DNA from: CAIQJJ01 sp964606085
GTDB taxonomy: Bacteria; Chloroflexota; Anaerolineae; Anaerolineales; UBA4823
NCBI GenBank assembly: GCA_964606085.1
Contig: CAZSFD010000028.1
Coordinates: 1 to 53,276 of the forward strand
Length of the DNA: 53,276 nt
Direction: 5' to 3'
This document shows, piece after piece, positions 15,851 through 23,085 of the stretch. Both the position numbers and the translations under genes were made by a program. Position 1 is the first letter of the stretch. Each line of letters starts with the position of its first letter. The notes beneath the pieces were generated by a model. That model searched no databases. It was given only the letters and a program-made list of their open reading frames with translations, and was not told the DNA's origin.

Positions 15851-16474
15851 TTACTTCTTCACCTGTTCCAATAATTTATACAATTGGTCGAGTTCATCCT
15901 GGATTTCGTCGCGATGCTGCCGGGCTTCAGACAGCAAGGCCTCGAAGGATGGGCGCTGCTCTGGCGGCAGGGTGGGCAGAAGGCGCTCGGTGCGGGCGAT
16001 CTGCGTGTTTTTATGGCGCAGCTTCGACTCGAGGCGCTCGCGGTAGCCCTGGTAGAAGGCATCTTCGCTCATCGGCTCTGGGATGGTGGATGGGCCAGCC
16101 GTGAGAATTTCGGCCACGGTGAGCAGAAATTCTTCGGTATCCACGGGTTTTTCGAGGAAGCGCACCGCGCCGAGGCTGAGGGCGAAGGCTTTGTCTTCGG
16201 GCGTGATGTAGGTGGCCGATAGGAAGACCACCGGAATGCCGCGCGTGCGTGGGTCGGTGCGCAATTTTTGAACCAGCGCGTAGCCATCCATGCGGGGCAT
16301 GAGAATATCGGTAATGACCATGGCCGGTTTTTCACGCCCGATCACATCCAGCGCCTCCGCGCCATTATGCGCGCTGACCACCGGGTAGCCCTTGAAGCGC
16401 AAAGTCACTTCGAGCAGTTCCAGGACGTTGGGAATATCTTCGACAACAAGGATGGGGCCAAGTAAGATGTTCAT
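15851..16474 (-). CDS. Response regulator with C-terminal helical extension
   Basis: A 207-residue protein. The receiver domain occupies roughly the first 125 residues: ILVVED supplies the acidic pair, VITDILMPRMDG the phosphorylatable aspartate, FLSAT the Ser/Thr switch, and FLEKPVD the conserved lysine. The remaining 80 residues are charged and helical, likely a coiled coil (RLESKLRHKNTQIARTERLL), with no DNA-binding domain visible. It probably works by protein-protein interaction. No histidine kinase is adjacent, so it is an orphan regulator. The ATG at 16474 is used because the longer frame runs backwards through the hutI gene; AAAAGGAAT lies upstream. It starts 26 bases after hutI. Confidence 0.87.
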   Translation of the reverse strand: MNILLGPILVVEDIPNVLELLEVTLRFKGYPVVSAHNGAEALDVIGREKPAMVITDILMPRMDGYALVQKLRTDPRTRGIPVVFLSATYITPEDKAFALSLGAVRFLEKPVDTEEFLLTVAEILTAGPSTIPEPMSEDAFYQGYRERLESKLRHKNTQIARTERLLPTLPPEQRPSFEALLSEARQHRDEIQDELDQLYKLLEQVKK

Positions 16475-16500
16475 GGTCGTATTGTATTCCTTTTTGATGA

Positions 16501-17799
16501 CTACGGCAAGATACCTGACAAAGGCGCAAACGGCTGGCCGCCACGGATCACGTTCTTGACCAGGTTGCCGCCGAAGCGATACCCCAGGTGGCGATAATCG
16601 TCTACATCCAGGATCAACATATCGGCTTGCTTGCCCGCTTCGAGCGAACCGACCTGCCCGGCGCGCCCGATGGCTGCCGCGGCGTTGATGGTGGCGGCGG
16701 CGATGGCCTGGGCCGGGGTGAGCTTCATGTAGCGGCAGGCCAGGGCGATGGCAAATTGCATGTTCTCGCACCAGGCCGTGCCAGGGTTCAGATCAGTGGC
16801 GAGGGCCAACAGCCCGCCGGCTTGCAGGATGGCCTGGGCGGGGGTGTAAGCGGTTTCAGCCAGGCCAAAGGGTGTACAGGGCAGTGCCACGGCCACGGTC
16901 TCACTGGCGGCCAGGGCTGCAATATCGTCTGGCGAGGTCTTCACCAGGTGGTCGGCAGAGACCGCGCCGAACTCGGCGGCCAGGGCTGCGCCGCCCAGGT
17001 TGTCAAATTCGTCGGCGTGGATTTTGAGCGGGAAGCCCAGCGCATGGGCGGTTTCAAGAATGCGCCGCGATTGGGCGAGGCTGAAAGCGCCCGTTTCGCA
17101 AAAGACATCGGTGAAGGGCAGGGTGGCGGCGGCAGGTGACAAATCAGCGGTTGCAGTTCGGTTTTGCCACCAGGATTTCACTGCCGGGAGCATTTTCTGG
17201 CAGAGCAGGTCGGTGTAAGCATCGGGTGTGTATTCGGGGGGGATGGCGTGCGCGCCGAGGAAGGTGGCGGCCAGCGCTGGCAGGGCGGCTGCGGCGGTTG
17301 ATTCGGCGTCGAGTTGGTAGATGGCTTCGAGTTGGCGCAGTTCGGTAGCGGTTTCGAGGCCGTAGCCGGTTTTGACTTCGGCAGTCGTGGTGCCGTGGGC
17401 GAACATGCGCTGCAAACGGGGGCGTGTTTCTTCGACAAGCCGCTGGAGGCTGGCCTGGCGGGTGGCGCGCACCGTCGAAAGGATTCCGCCACCGGCTGCC
17501 AGAATTTCGAGATAGGTTTTGCCTTGCAGGCGCAACTCGAATTCGGCGGCGCGCTGGCCTGACCAGACGGCATGGGTGTGGGGGTCTACGAAACCAGGCA
17601 TCACCACGCGCCCGGCGGCATCCAGGCGTTCTTCGGCAGGGAAGGCGGCCAGCAGTTCGGCGCTGGTGCCAACCGCGGCGATCTGCTGGCCGCGGATCAG
17701 CACCGCGCCGTGGGGGATGATCCCCAGGCGGCCAAGCTGTGGGCCGCGCTGGGGGCCGCCGGCCAGGGTGAGCAGTTGGGAAGCGTTGTGGATGAGCAT
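16501..17799 (-). CDS. hutI: Imidazolonepropionase HutI
   Basis: A 432-residue amidohydrolase that opens 4-imidazolone-5-propionate to N-formimino-L-glutamate, the third step of histidine degradation. PGFVDPHTHAVWSGQRAAEF carries the zinc-binding HxH, TTTAEVKTGYGL follows, and HADEFDNLGGAALAAEFGA and ATDLNPGT are typical of HutI. No hutH, hutU or hutG is nearby, so the rest of the pathway must lie elsewhere. A weak promoter (TAAAAT at 17848-17843) sits in the 145-base gap shared with the divergent aminotransferase gene. The leader contains a GGGCAAGTTGCCC hairpin (17814-17826), which may be another dispersed repeat. Confidence 0.93.
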   Translation of the reverse strand: MLIHNASQLLTLAGGPQRGPQLGRLGIIPHGAVLIRGQQIAAVGTSAELLAAFPAEERLDAAGRVVMPGFVDPHTHAVWSGQRAAEFELRLQGKTYLEILAAGGGILSTVRATRQASLQRLVEETRPRLQRMFAHGTTTAEVKTGYGLETATELRQLEAIYQLDAESTAAAALPALAATFLGAHAIPPEYTPDAYTDLLCQKMLPAVKSWWQNRTATADLSPAAATLPFTDVFCETGAFSLAQSRRILETAHALGFPLKIHADEFDNLGGAALAAEFGAVSADHLVKTSPDDIAALAASETVAVALPCTPFGLAETAYTPAQAILQAGGLLALATDLNPGTAWCENMQFAIALACRYMKLTPAQAIAAATINAAAAIGRAGQVGSLEAGKQADMLILDVDDYRHLGYRFGGNLVKNVIRGGQPFAPLSGILP

Positions 17800-17872
17800 G
17801 ATTTCCTTTTGTTGGGCAAGTTGCCCTACGAAATGCGGGTGTATTTTACCCAGTTTGGCCCGTTTGGCGAAC

Positions 17873-17901
17873 TTGTCGAATTATCTCCCGCATGGTTTAA
17901 T
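17873..17901 (+). promoter_or_regulatory. Putative promoter of the aminotransferase gene
   Basis: TTGTCG (17873-17878), a 17-base spacer, then TTTAAT (17896-17901), ending 43 bases before the ATG. The match is moderate. Confidence 0.4.
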
Positions 17902-17944
17902 CGCGGCCACATTCAGCCACAGATTTGTTCAAGGAGAAATTGCG

Positions 17945-19138
17945 ATGTTCAATCAACTCGAAATGGCCCCGCCCGACCCCATCCTCGGCCTGGCCGAAGC
18001 CTTTAAAAAAGACCCCAACCCCAAAAAGATCAATCTCAGCGTGGGTGTGTACCAGAACGAGAAGGGTGTGACGCCGGTTTTCCGCGCCGTCAAGCGTGCC
18101 GAGGAGATTATCCTCGAACAGGAGACCAGCAAGGGCTATTTGCCCATTGATGGCTCGCAGGAATATGCCAGCGTGGTGCAGGAAATGGTTTTTGGCGCTG
18201 GAAATACGCTGCTGGCCCATGCACGCCTGGCAACCGCGCACACGCCGGGCGGCACGGGCGGCTTGCGCGTCGCCGCCGATTTGCTGGCGAAGTTGGGTTT
18301 CCAGGGTAAGGTCTGGTTGAGCAATCCCACCTGGCCCAATCATCCCAACATTTTTCGCACAGCGGGCCTGGCCGTAGATACGTATCCCTATTTCGATGCC
18401 GCCAGCAATGGGTTGAATTTCGAGGCGATGTTGGCCGCCATCGGGCAGATGCCCGCTGGTGATGTGATTCTGCTGCATGGCAGTTGCCACAACCCCACCG
18501 GCAGCGACCCGTCGCCTGCACAGTGGACGCGCCTGGCCGAGGTCATCGCTGCCCGCGGTTTGCTGCCGCTGGTAGATTTCGCTTACCAGGGCCTCGGCCA
18601 TGGTCTCGATGAAGATGCTTTCGGCGTGCGCGCCCTGGCGAATGCGGTGCGCGAGATGATGGTGGTCAGTTCGTTCTCGAAGAATTTTGGCCTCTATAAT
18701 GAGCGCACCGGTGCGTTGACCTTGTTAGCGGAGACCCCCCAGGCGGCGCAGACCGCGCTCAGCCACGTCAAAATCGTCGTGCGTGTCAACTATTCCAACC
18801 CGCCTGCCCATGGCGGCAAGATCGTCACGGCCATTCTCACCAATGCCGCCTTGCGCGCCGAGTGGCAGGCCGAAGTGGCGGCGATGTGCGAGCGCATCCG
18901 CCGTGTGCGCAGCCAGTTTGTGACCGGGCTGGCCGCGCAGGGCGTGGGGCGCGATTTTTCGTTCATCGAGCGGCAGAATGGCATGTTCTCGTTCACCGGG
19001 TTGAGCAAGGAACAGGTGAACCGGCTGCGCCAGGAGTATTCGGTCTATATCGTCGAAACTGGCGGGCGCATCAACGTGGCGGGCATCAACGATGCCAACC
19101 TGCCGGCCCTGTGCCAGGCGATTGCGGCGGTGCTGTAA
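17945..19138 (+). CDS. Aspartate/aromatic aminotransferase (class I, TyrB/AspC type)
   Basis: A 397-residue PLP enzyme of aminotransferase subgroup I-alpha. INLSVGVYQNEKG near residue 28, TPGGTGGLRVAA for cofactor phosphate contacts, HGSCHNPTGSDP, and SSFSKNFGLYNERTG with the Schiff-base lysine all match AspC/TyrB. It transfers the amino group between aspartate or aromatic amino acids and 2-oxoglutarate. The ATG at 17945 has a strong ribosome site (AAGGAGA) 8 bases before it; longer readings overlap hutI. Divergent from hutI and convergent with folK. Aspartate versus aromatic preference cannot be told from the sequence. Confidence 0.9.
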   Translation: MFNQLEMAPPDPILGLAEAFKKDPNPKKINLSVGVYQNEKGVTPVFRAVKRAEEIILEQETSKGYLPIDGSQEYASVVQEMVFGAGNTLLAHARLATAHTPGGTGGLRVAADLLAKLGFQGKVWLSNPTWPNHPNIFRTAGLAVDTYPYFDAASNGLNFEAMLAAIGQMPAGDVILLHGSCHNPTGSDPSPAQWTRLAEVIAARGLLPLVDFAYQGLGHGLDEDAFGVRALANAVREMMVVSSFSKNFGLYNERTGALTLLAETPQAAQTALSHVKIVVRVNYSNPPAHGGKIVTAILTNAALRAEWQAEVAAMCERIRRVRSQFVTGLAAQGVGRDFSFIERQNGMFSFTGLSKEQVNRLRQEYSVYIVETGGRINVAGINDANLPALCQAIAAVL

Positions 19139-19142
19139 AACG

Positions 19143-19212
19143 AATGACCACGAACCACGAATAGCACAAATCTGCACGAATTTTTGGATTACATTTGTGT
19201 TATTCGTGGTTC
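19143..19212. repeat. Palindromic repeat overlapping the folK 3' end
   Basis: GAACCACGAATAGCACAAAT (19152-19171) and its near-exact reverse complement (19193-19212, one mismatch) form a hairpin with a 21-base loop. It is a variant of the ACCACGAAG family. The right arm supplies the stop codon and the last residues (LNHE) of the folK product. Confidence 0.85.
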
Positions 19213-19697
19213 AACCCCGGTGTGTACAGGCGCACACCGGTGCGATTCAGGTTTTCAAGCAGGGTGGCGATGCGCTGGCCGAAAACGGGATGCACCCACT
19301 GGGGGGCAAGATCGGCCAGGGGAATGAGGACGAAGGCGCGCTCATGCAGGCGGGGATGGGGGATGGTCAATGGGGGGCTGTCCAGGACGGTGTCACCGTA
19401 GAATAGGATGTCTATATCTATCAAGCGCGGCCCATACCGGATGCTCGGCGCACGTCCCAGGCGGGTTTCGATGTCTTTGATGTGGTGGAGTAGTTCGCGC
19501 GGGGAAAGGCTCGTTTGCGCCTGAACAACCTGGTTGAGAAAGGCGGGCTGCTCGGTGTAACCCCACGGATCGGTCTCGTAGATAGGCGAGCAGGCCAGGA
19601 CGGTGACGTGCGGCGCGAGGGCGGCCAGGGCTTGTTGCAAGTTGGCGGCGCGGTCGCCGAGGTTGGCGCCGATGGCGAGAAAAATCGTTTCGGGCAT
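19200..19697 (-). CDS. folK: 2-amino-4-hydroxy-6-hydroxymethyldihydropteridine pyrophosphokinase
   Basis: A 165-residue HPPK, which transfers pyrophosphate from ATP to the pterin in folate synthesis. LAIGANLGDRAANLQQAL at the N terminus, SPIYETDPWG, the FLNQV motif, IETRLGR, and RYGPRLIDIDIL with the metal-binding DxD aspartates are all diagnostic, as is PHPRLHERAFVLIPL. No other folate gene is adjacent. The C-terminal residues LNHE and the stop codon are encoded by the palindromic repeat, so the gene's original end has probably been replaced by repeat sequence. It lies 4 bases after the TetR gene and is probably co-transcribed with it. Confidence 0.93.
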   Translation of the reverse strand: MPETIFLAIGANLGDRAANLQQALAALAPHVTVLACSPIYETDPWGYTEQPAFLNQVVQAQTSLSPRELLHHIKDIETRLGRAPSIRYGPRLIDIDILFYGDTVLDSPPLTIPHPRLHERAFVLIPLADLAPQWVHPVFGQRIATLLENLNRTGVRLYTPGLNHE

Positions 19698-19701
19698 CAG
19701 T

Positions 19702-20322
19702 TTAGCTTTTTAGCGCTATCTCGAAGTAGGCCAGCAGCATTTGTTTGAATTCAGCGGTGATCTGTGCCTGGTAGGTTTCATCAGTCTCGGCGAGCAACAG
19801 GCCAATCAGCGCTTTCATCACGGCTTTGCTGACCACCGCCAACCGGTAGGCTCGTTCTGGCAGCAGGGTGGGCGCAAGCAGGCAGAAAAAATCGGCCATG
19901 CGCCCGATCAATTCTTTTTCAGTGCCGCACGAGGCCGCGGCAATATCTGGCGAGACATCGGCGCCGAGCAGGATGTGGGCGTAAACTGGGTATTGGCGGT
20001 ACAGATCGAGGAAGGGATCCACCAGCCGGTCGAGTATCACCGGCAGCGGCAGGTACTTCATGTCGGCGATGAAGACGCGGTCGAAGAGGGCGCGCTGTTG
20101 CTCGTAATAGCGTTCGGCCAGCGCTTTCAGCACCGCTTCTTTATCGGGGTAGTAACGATACAACGTTCCAATCGCAATGCCGGCCTGTTCGGCGATGGCA
20201 TTGGTGGTGGCGGCTTCGTAGCCCACCTGGGCAAACAGGGCCGCCGCAGCATCCAGAATGGCATCTACGGTTTGCTGGCTGCGAGATTGTTGGGGGATTT
20301 TACGAATTGAATAATCGCTCAT
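19702..20322 (-). CDS. TetR-family transcriptional repressor
   Basis: A 206-residue regulator. The N-terminal helix-turn-helix (TTNAIAEQAGIAIGTLYRYYPDKEAVL) is canonical, and the remaining helical domain has no recognisable ligand signature. It is divergent from the SDR gene, with a near-perfect operator palindrome (20364-20389) at the SDR promoter, so it most likely represses the SDR gene and perhaps itself. folK follows after 4 bases. The inducer is unknown; TetR/SDR pairs often respond to lipophilic or toxic compounds. Confidence 0.9.
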   Translation of the reverse strand: MSDYSIRKIPQQSRSQQTVDAILDAAAALFAQVGYEAATTNAIAEQAGIAIGTLYRYYPDKEAVLKALAERYYEQQRALFDRVFIADMKYLPLPVILDRLVDPFLDLYRQYPVYAHILLGADVSPDIAAASCGTEKELIGRMADFFCLLAPTLLPERAYRLAVVSKAVMKALIGLLLAETDETYQAQITAEFKQMLLAYFEIALKS

Positions 20323-20329
20323 TTTTAGC

Positions 20330-20358
20330 TTGACAAAGTGAATAAAAGCTCATAGAAT
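20330..20358 (+). promoter_or_regulatory. Sigma-70-type promoter of the SDR gene
   Basis: Perfect TTGACA (20330-20335), 17-base spacer, TAGAAT (20353-20358). The predicted start near 20365 falls inside the TetR-type operator. Confidence 0.65.
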
Positions 20359-20363
20359 AAGTC

Positions 20364-20389
20364 AATAAGCGAGTGAGAACTCACTTATT
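20364..20389. promoter_or_regulatory. TetR-type operator palindrome
   Basis: AATAAGCGAGT-GAGA-ACTCACTTATT: 11-base arms with one mismatch, immediately after the SDR -10 box. The position and size suit a TetR dimer or pair of dimers. Confidence 0.65.
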
Positions 20390-20465
20390 TGATTGTACTA
20401 TGAAAGGGACTGGTGTGCCAGACCCTGATGACCTTTATCCTGGATTTTTCGAAAATCATCAACGT

Positions 20466-20533
20466 CGCCGGTTGAGCTTGTAGAAACCAGCAGCATCTTG
20501 CCACAGGCTCGGTTTCGACAGGCTCAACCGGCG
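20466..20533. repeat. Inverted repeat in the SDR leader (TTGAGCTTGT/ACAGGCTCAA family)
   Basis: A 23-base arm CGCCGGTTGAGCTTGTAGAAACC in part (20466-20488) is matched by the reverse complement at 20511-20533 with two mismatches, around a 22-base loop. It ends 17 bases before the SDR ATG, so it lies within the mRNA leader. A related element is found inside the sulfatase gene near 41489-41545, and a GCCCTGAGCTTGTCGAAGGG fragment at 28066-28084. Confidence 0.8.
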
Positions 20534-20550
20534 AACAAAGGAAATAAACG

Positions 20551-21327
20551 ATGTCCCCTCAAACCGCCCTCATCACCGGTGCTTCTTCTGGTATCGGGCT
20601 GGAGCTGAGCAAGCTCTTCGCCGCCGATGGCTATAACCTGATTCTTGTCGCCCGCAACGCGGCAAAGCTCGAACAATTGGCTGCCGAATTGAGGCAAAAA
20701 CATGGCAGCACCGTTATCGTTCTGCCCAAAGACTTGAGCGACCCCCGGGCCGCCGAGGAAGTTTTTGCCGCCGTGCAGGCGTACGGTCTCCAGGTGGATG
20801 CACTGGTCAATAACGCCGGGTTTGGGGTGTTGGGGCCATTTGCTCAGTCCAGTCACAATGAGGCGATGCAGATGATCCAACTCAATATCACCGCATTGAC
20901 AGCCTTGACGCACTCCTTTTTGCCCGGCATGATCACCCGCAAGCAGGGGCGCATCCTCAACGTTGGCTCGACCGGTTCCTTCGCCCCTGCGCCACTGATG
21001 GCCGTCTATGGCGCCACCAAAGCCTATGTGCTTTCGTTTTCAGAAGCGCTGGCCGAAGAATTGCGCGGTACGGACGTAACCGTCACCGCCTATTGCCCCG
21101 GTGTGACCTTCACCGGCTTTCAAGACCGCTCGGGTGTGCATGGTACAGGGATTGTACGTTTGGGCGGTATGGCGGCGGATGATGTGGCACGCCAGGGTTA
21201 TCGCGCCATGCAGCGCGGTGATGCGGTGAGCGTACCAGGGCTGTTCAACAAACTGCTTACCTTTTCTATCCGCCTGACGCCGCGCGATTTGGCGCGCCGC
21301 ATGGCGATGCAACTGATGAAACCGTAG
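20551..21327 (+). CDS. Short-chain dehydrogenase/reductase
   Basis: A 258-residue Rossmann oxidoreductase. ITGASSGIG (residues 8-16) binds NAD(P), NNAGFG stabilises the central sheet, and VYGATKAY holds the catalytic Tyr-x-x-x-Lys, with the upstream Ser in NVGSTGS. VARNAAK after strand 2 suggests NADP preference. It resembles the DltE/YqjQ-like group of classical SDRs acting on lipophilic ketones or fatty acyl groups. It appears to be controlled by the divergent TetR gene and ends before a strong bidirectional terminator. Substrate unknown. Confidence 0.88.
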   Translation: MSPQTALITGASSGIGLELSKLFAADGYNLILVARNAAKLEQLAAELRQKHGSTVIVLPKDLSDPRAAEEVFAAVQAYGLQVDALVNNAGFGVLGPFAQSSHNEAMQMIQLNITALTALTHSFLPGMITRKQGRILNVGSTGSFAPAPLMAVYGATKAYVLSFSEALAEELRGTDVTVTAYCPGVTFTGFQDRSGVHGTGIVRLGGMAADDVARQGYRAMQRGDAVSVPGLFNKLLTFSIRLTPRDLARRMAMQLMKP

Positions 21328-21361
21328 GAAACCATGTTACCTGGAGGAGCGGTTAACATAA

Positions 21362-21401
21362 AAAACGCCAGGCGCACAATCTCTTGTGCGCCTGGCGTTT
21401 T
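21362..21401. terminator. Bidirectional Rho-independent terminator
   Basis: A perfect 18-base stem (AAAACGCCAGGCGCACAA at 21362-21379 with its complement at 21384-21401) around a TCTC loop, with A and T runs at its ends. It separates the convergent SDR and toastrack lipoprotein genes and can serve both. Confidence 0.92.
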
Positions 21402-21419
21402 CACGACTGGCCGGAAAAA

Positions 21420-22277
21420 TCAGGGGTTATCGAGCGACAGGTTGCCGGCGCCCATTTTGACCCGGATGTTGAGCATGGGACCATCGCCTTCTTGCGTGTA
21501 ACGGGTGCCATTTTGTTCCCACTCACCATGCACGTCTACGTTTGATAGGCCGCCATCGAAGGTCAGGCGCACATTCACGCCTTCGGGGACGAGGATGGTC
21601 ACGCTGCTGATGCCGGCATCCACGCTCACTTCGGCATCGCGCTGTAACTCGCCGCTGAAATCGAGCGTGTAATCACCAGCGCCGCCGTGAAATTCCATCT
21701 CTTCAAAGTTGGCATTCGCCAGGCCCTCCAGCTTGACGCTCGAAGCGCCCGTGGCGTAGCTGAACAGGCTCATCTCGGTCAGGTTGGGTTCATCGAAACT
21801 GAGCCGCACATCTGCCGCGCCATCTTGAATGGTCAACTTTTCGATGGCCAGCCCACCCAGTTCATAACGGCCCTGGTATGCGCCAGCGGCAATGTGCAAT
21901 TGGATCGGGCTGTCGCCAAATTGCAAATCCCATACGTTTTTAACCTCGCCATCGGTGGTGAAAAAGTGGCCGTTATTTTTGGTATCCTGGCGGATGATCA
22001 CGGAGGCGTTGTCTACTTCGATGATGGGGGCTAACTCGGCGATATTGTATTTGGCGTTGCCTTCGATCAGCATTTCCGCTGCGCCGGGTTGGATATTCAG
22101 CTCACCGATGCCAAACTTTAGCTCGACTTCGGCTACTTCGCTATCGGGAGCGGGGATATTGATCGATTCGGTTTCGATGGGGCCGACAGCCACCGTTTTG
22201 GGTGGCCGAGGGGCAGCGCAGGCCAATGAGGCCAGGATTAATACGCCGATGGCAAATAAAATGGGTTTACGGGTCAT
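21420..22277 (-). CDS. Predicted lipoprotein with toastrack-type beta domains
   Basis: A 285-residue exported protein. A signal peptide ends at LASLAC, making C20 the likely lipid anchor. The rest is rich in short repeated beta strands with glycine turns (VELKFGIGELNIQPGA, FHGGAGDYTLDF, VKMGAGNLSLDN), matching the toastrack/LiaF-type C-terminal domain (DUF2154/DUF4097-like) that folds as a beta helix. Such domains occur in cell-envelope stress proteins; no kinase or LiaR partner is adjacent here. A ribosome site (AGGAGTTA) precedes the ATG. The 5' region contains the G-loop hairpins described separately. Function beyond surface location is unknown. Confidence 0.75.
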   Translation of the reverse strand: MTRKPILFAIGVLILASLACAAPRPPKTVAVGPIETESINIPAPDSEVAEVELKFGIGELNIQPGAAEMLIEGNAKYNIAELAPIIEVDNASVIIRQDTKNNGHFFTTDGEVKNVWDLQFGDSPIQLHIAAGAYQGRYELGGLAIEKLTIQDGAADVRLSFDEPNLTEMSLFSYATGASSVKLEGLANANFEEMEFHGGAGDYTLDFSGELQRDAEVSVDAGISSVTILVPEGVNVRLTFDGGLSNVDVHGEWEQNGTRYTQEGDGPMLNIRVKMGAGNLSLDNP

Positions 22278-22389
22278 ACATTAACTCCTGTAGGGTGAAT
22301 TTCTATATTGCTTTACGCTAAAGGAGTGGTCGAGTTGCAAGAATAAACCAGCTTGCAGGGCTGCAAAGTCCCGCCGGTTAAAAATAGAC

Positions 22390-22416
22390 GCCGGGCGTGG
22401 GGGGGGCACGTCCGGC
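22390..22416. repeat. Hairpin with a seven-guanine loop, copy 1
   Basis: GCCGGGCGTG, seven G, CACGTCCGGC: a 10-base stem with one wobble position. On the minus strand the loop is seven C and the stem is followed by GTCTATTTTT. Confidence 0.8.
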
Positions 22417-22442
22417 TATCTAAGGAGGGCCACCGGTCGCCT

Positions 22443-22465
22443 TCAGCATGGGGGGGGCATGCTGA
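22443..22465. repeat. Hairpin with a seven-guanine loop, copy 2
   Basis: TCAGCATG, seven G, CATGCTGA: a perfect 8-base stem. The stem sequence is unrelated to copy 1 but the loop is identical, so the architecture rather than the sequence is repeated. Confidence 0.8.
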
Positions 22466-22604
22466 CAGGGGGTTCCGATGGTGACATCTGCATTACCAGT
22501 AAGAGGGGTGCAGGTGTCAACGCTCTTAATATACACTGTTTTTGTCCGAATTACATTAAATTAGGATTAGAATTATCTAAATTATCTGATTATTCGGATC
22601 AGGT

Positions 22605-23075
22605 TTATCTTTTGCGACCGCTAAAGAGCAGCAGCCAATCTTCCAGTTCATCAGCAGACATGGCGGGGGCATCTTGATCGCCCTCTGAGGAACTGGGGCG
22701 GGGGGTGGCAAGCTCGTTGGCGAATTGCTCCGAGGTAATTATGCTGGCGCGCGAAGCCCGCCCGGCGCTCTGCACGGCGCGATCAGAACTGACGACGATC
22801 CAGTTGCGGGCGGCATTCCCCAGGCGCAGCAGGCGTTCTTGGATGGCCTGGTCGGCGGTCTTGCCCTGGCGCACGAAGTGCGCCCTGACCGCGCCATAAT
22901 TGCGCCAACCCGCCTGGCCGGGGGGCGCATTGTCGAAATACACTTCCACCTGCTTGCGACGCTGGCGGCAGAAATCCTGCAATTTTTCAATGAGTTGCTG
23001 CTCATCATCCATCCCACTTAACTGAAGCCCTGGCAGCTTGGGGATCAGATTATGTCCGTCAATGAGATAGGGCAT
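22605..23075 (-). CDS. YacP-like NYN-domain protein
   Basis: A 156-residue protein with a PIN-like NYN nuclease fold. The N-terminal YLIDGHNLI carries the conserved aspartate and asparagine, VEVYFDNAPPG supplies the next acidic residue, and VVSSDRAVQ gives the S-S-D motif typical of YacP/Rae1-type proteins. In Bacillus the related Rae1 is a ribosome-associated endoribonuclease. The C-terminal 30 residues are acidic and probably disordered. It starts 10 bases downstream of the ABC permease gene, so the two are likely co-transcribed without obvious functional link. Activity is inferred from the family only. Confidence 0.8.
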   Translation of the reverse strand: MPYLIDGHNLIPKLPGLQLSGMDDEQQLIEKLQDFCRQRRKQVEVYFDNAPPGQAGWRNYGAVRAHFVRQGKTADQAIQERLLRLGNAARNWIVVSSDRAVQSAGRASRASIITSEQFANELATPRPSSSEGDQDAPAMSADELEDWLLLFSGRKR

Positions 23076-23085
23076 TGGGCTTTAC

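Larger units (their letters stand above)
22278..22604. other. 327-base intergenic region with several hairpins
   Basis: No convincing gene. From left to right it holds the lipoprotein ribosome site, a TTGCAG-GG-CTGCAA hairpin (22352-22365), two seven-guanine-loop hairpins (22390-22416 and 22443-22465), and an AT-rich stretch (22530-22600). Read on the minus strand it would be the long leader of the lipoprotein gene, with the first G-loop hairpin followed by TCTATTTTT, which could act as a weak terminator. No known riboswitch was recognised. Confidence 0.5.

Noticed and set aside
16475..16771. Long N-terminal extension of the response regulator
   Set aside because: The extension overlaps the 3' end of hutI in another frame and is Arg/His-rich; the ATG at 16474 begins directly at the receiver domain.
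22390..22465. Known riboswitch upstream of the toastrack lipoprotein
   Set aside because: I could not match the helices or conserved bases to any riboswitch class I know, so it is reported only as paired hairpins.
22459..22677. Plus-strand open frame of 72 codons
   Set aside because: It starts in the G-loop hairpin and ends inside the NYN gene on the other strand; no ribosome site or domain.
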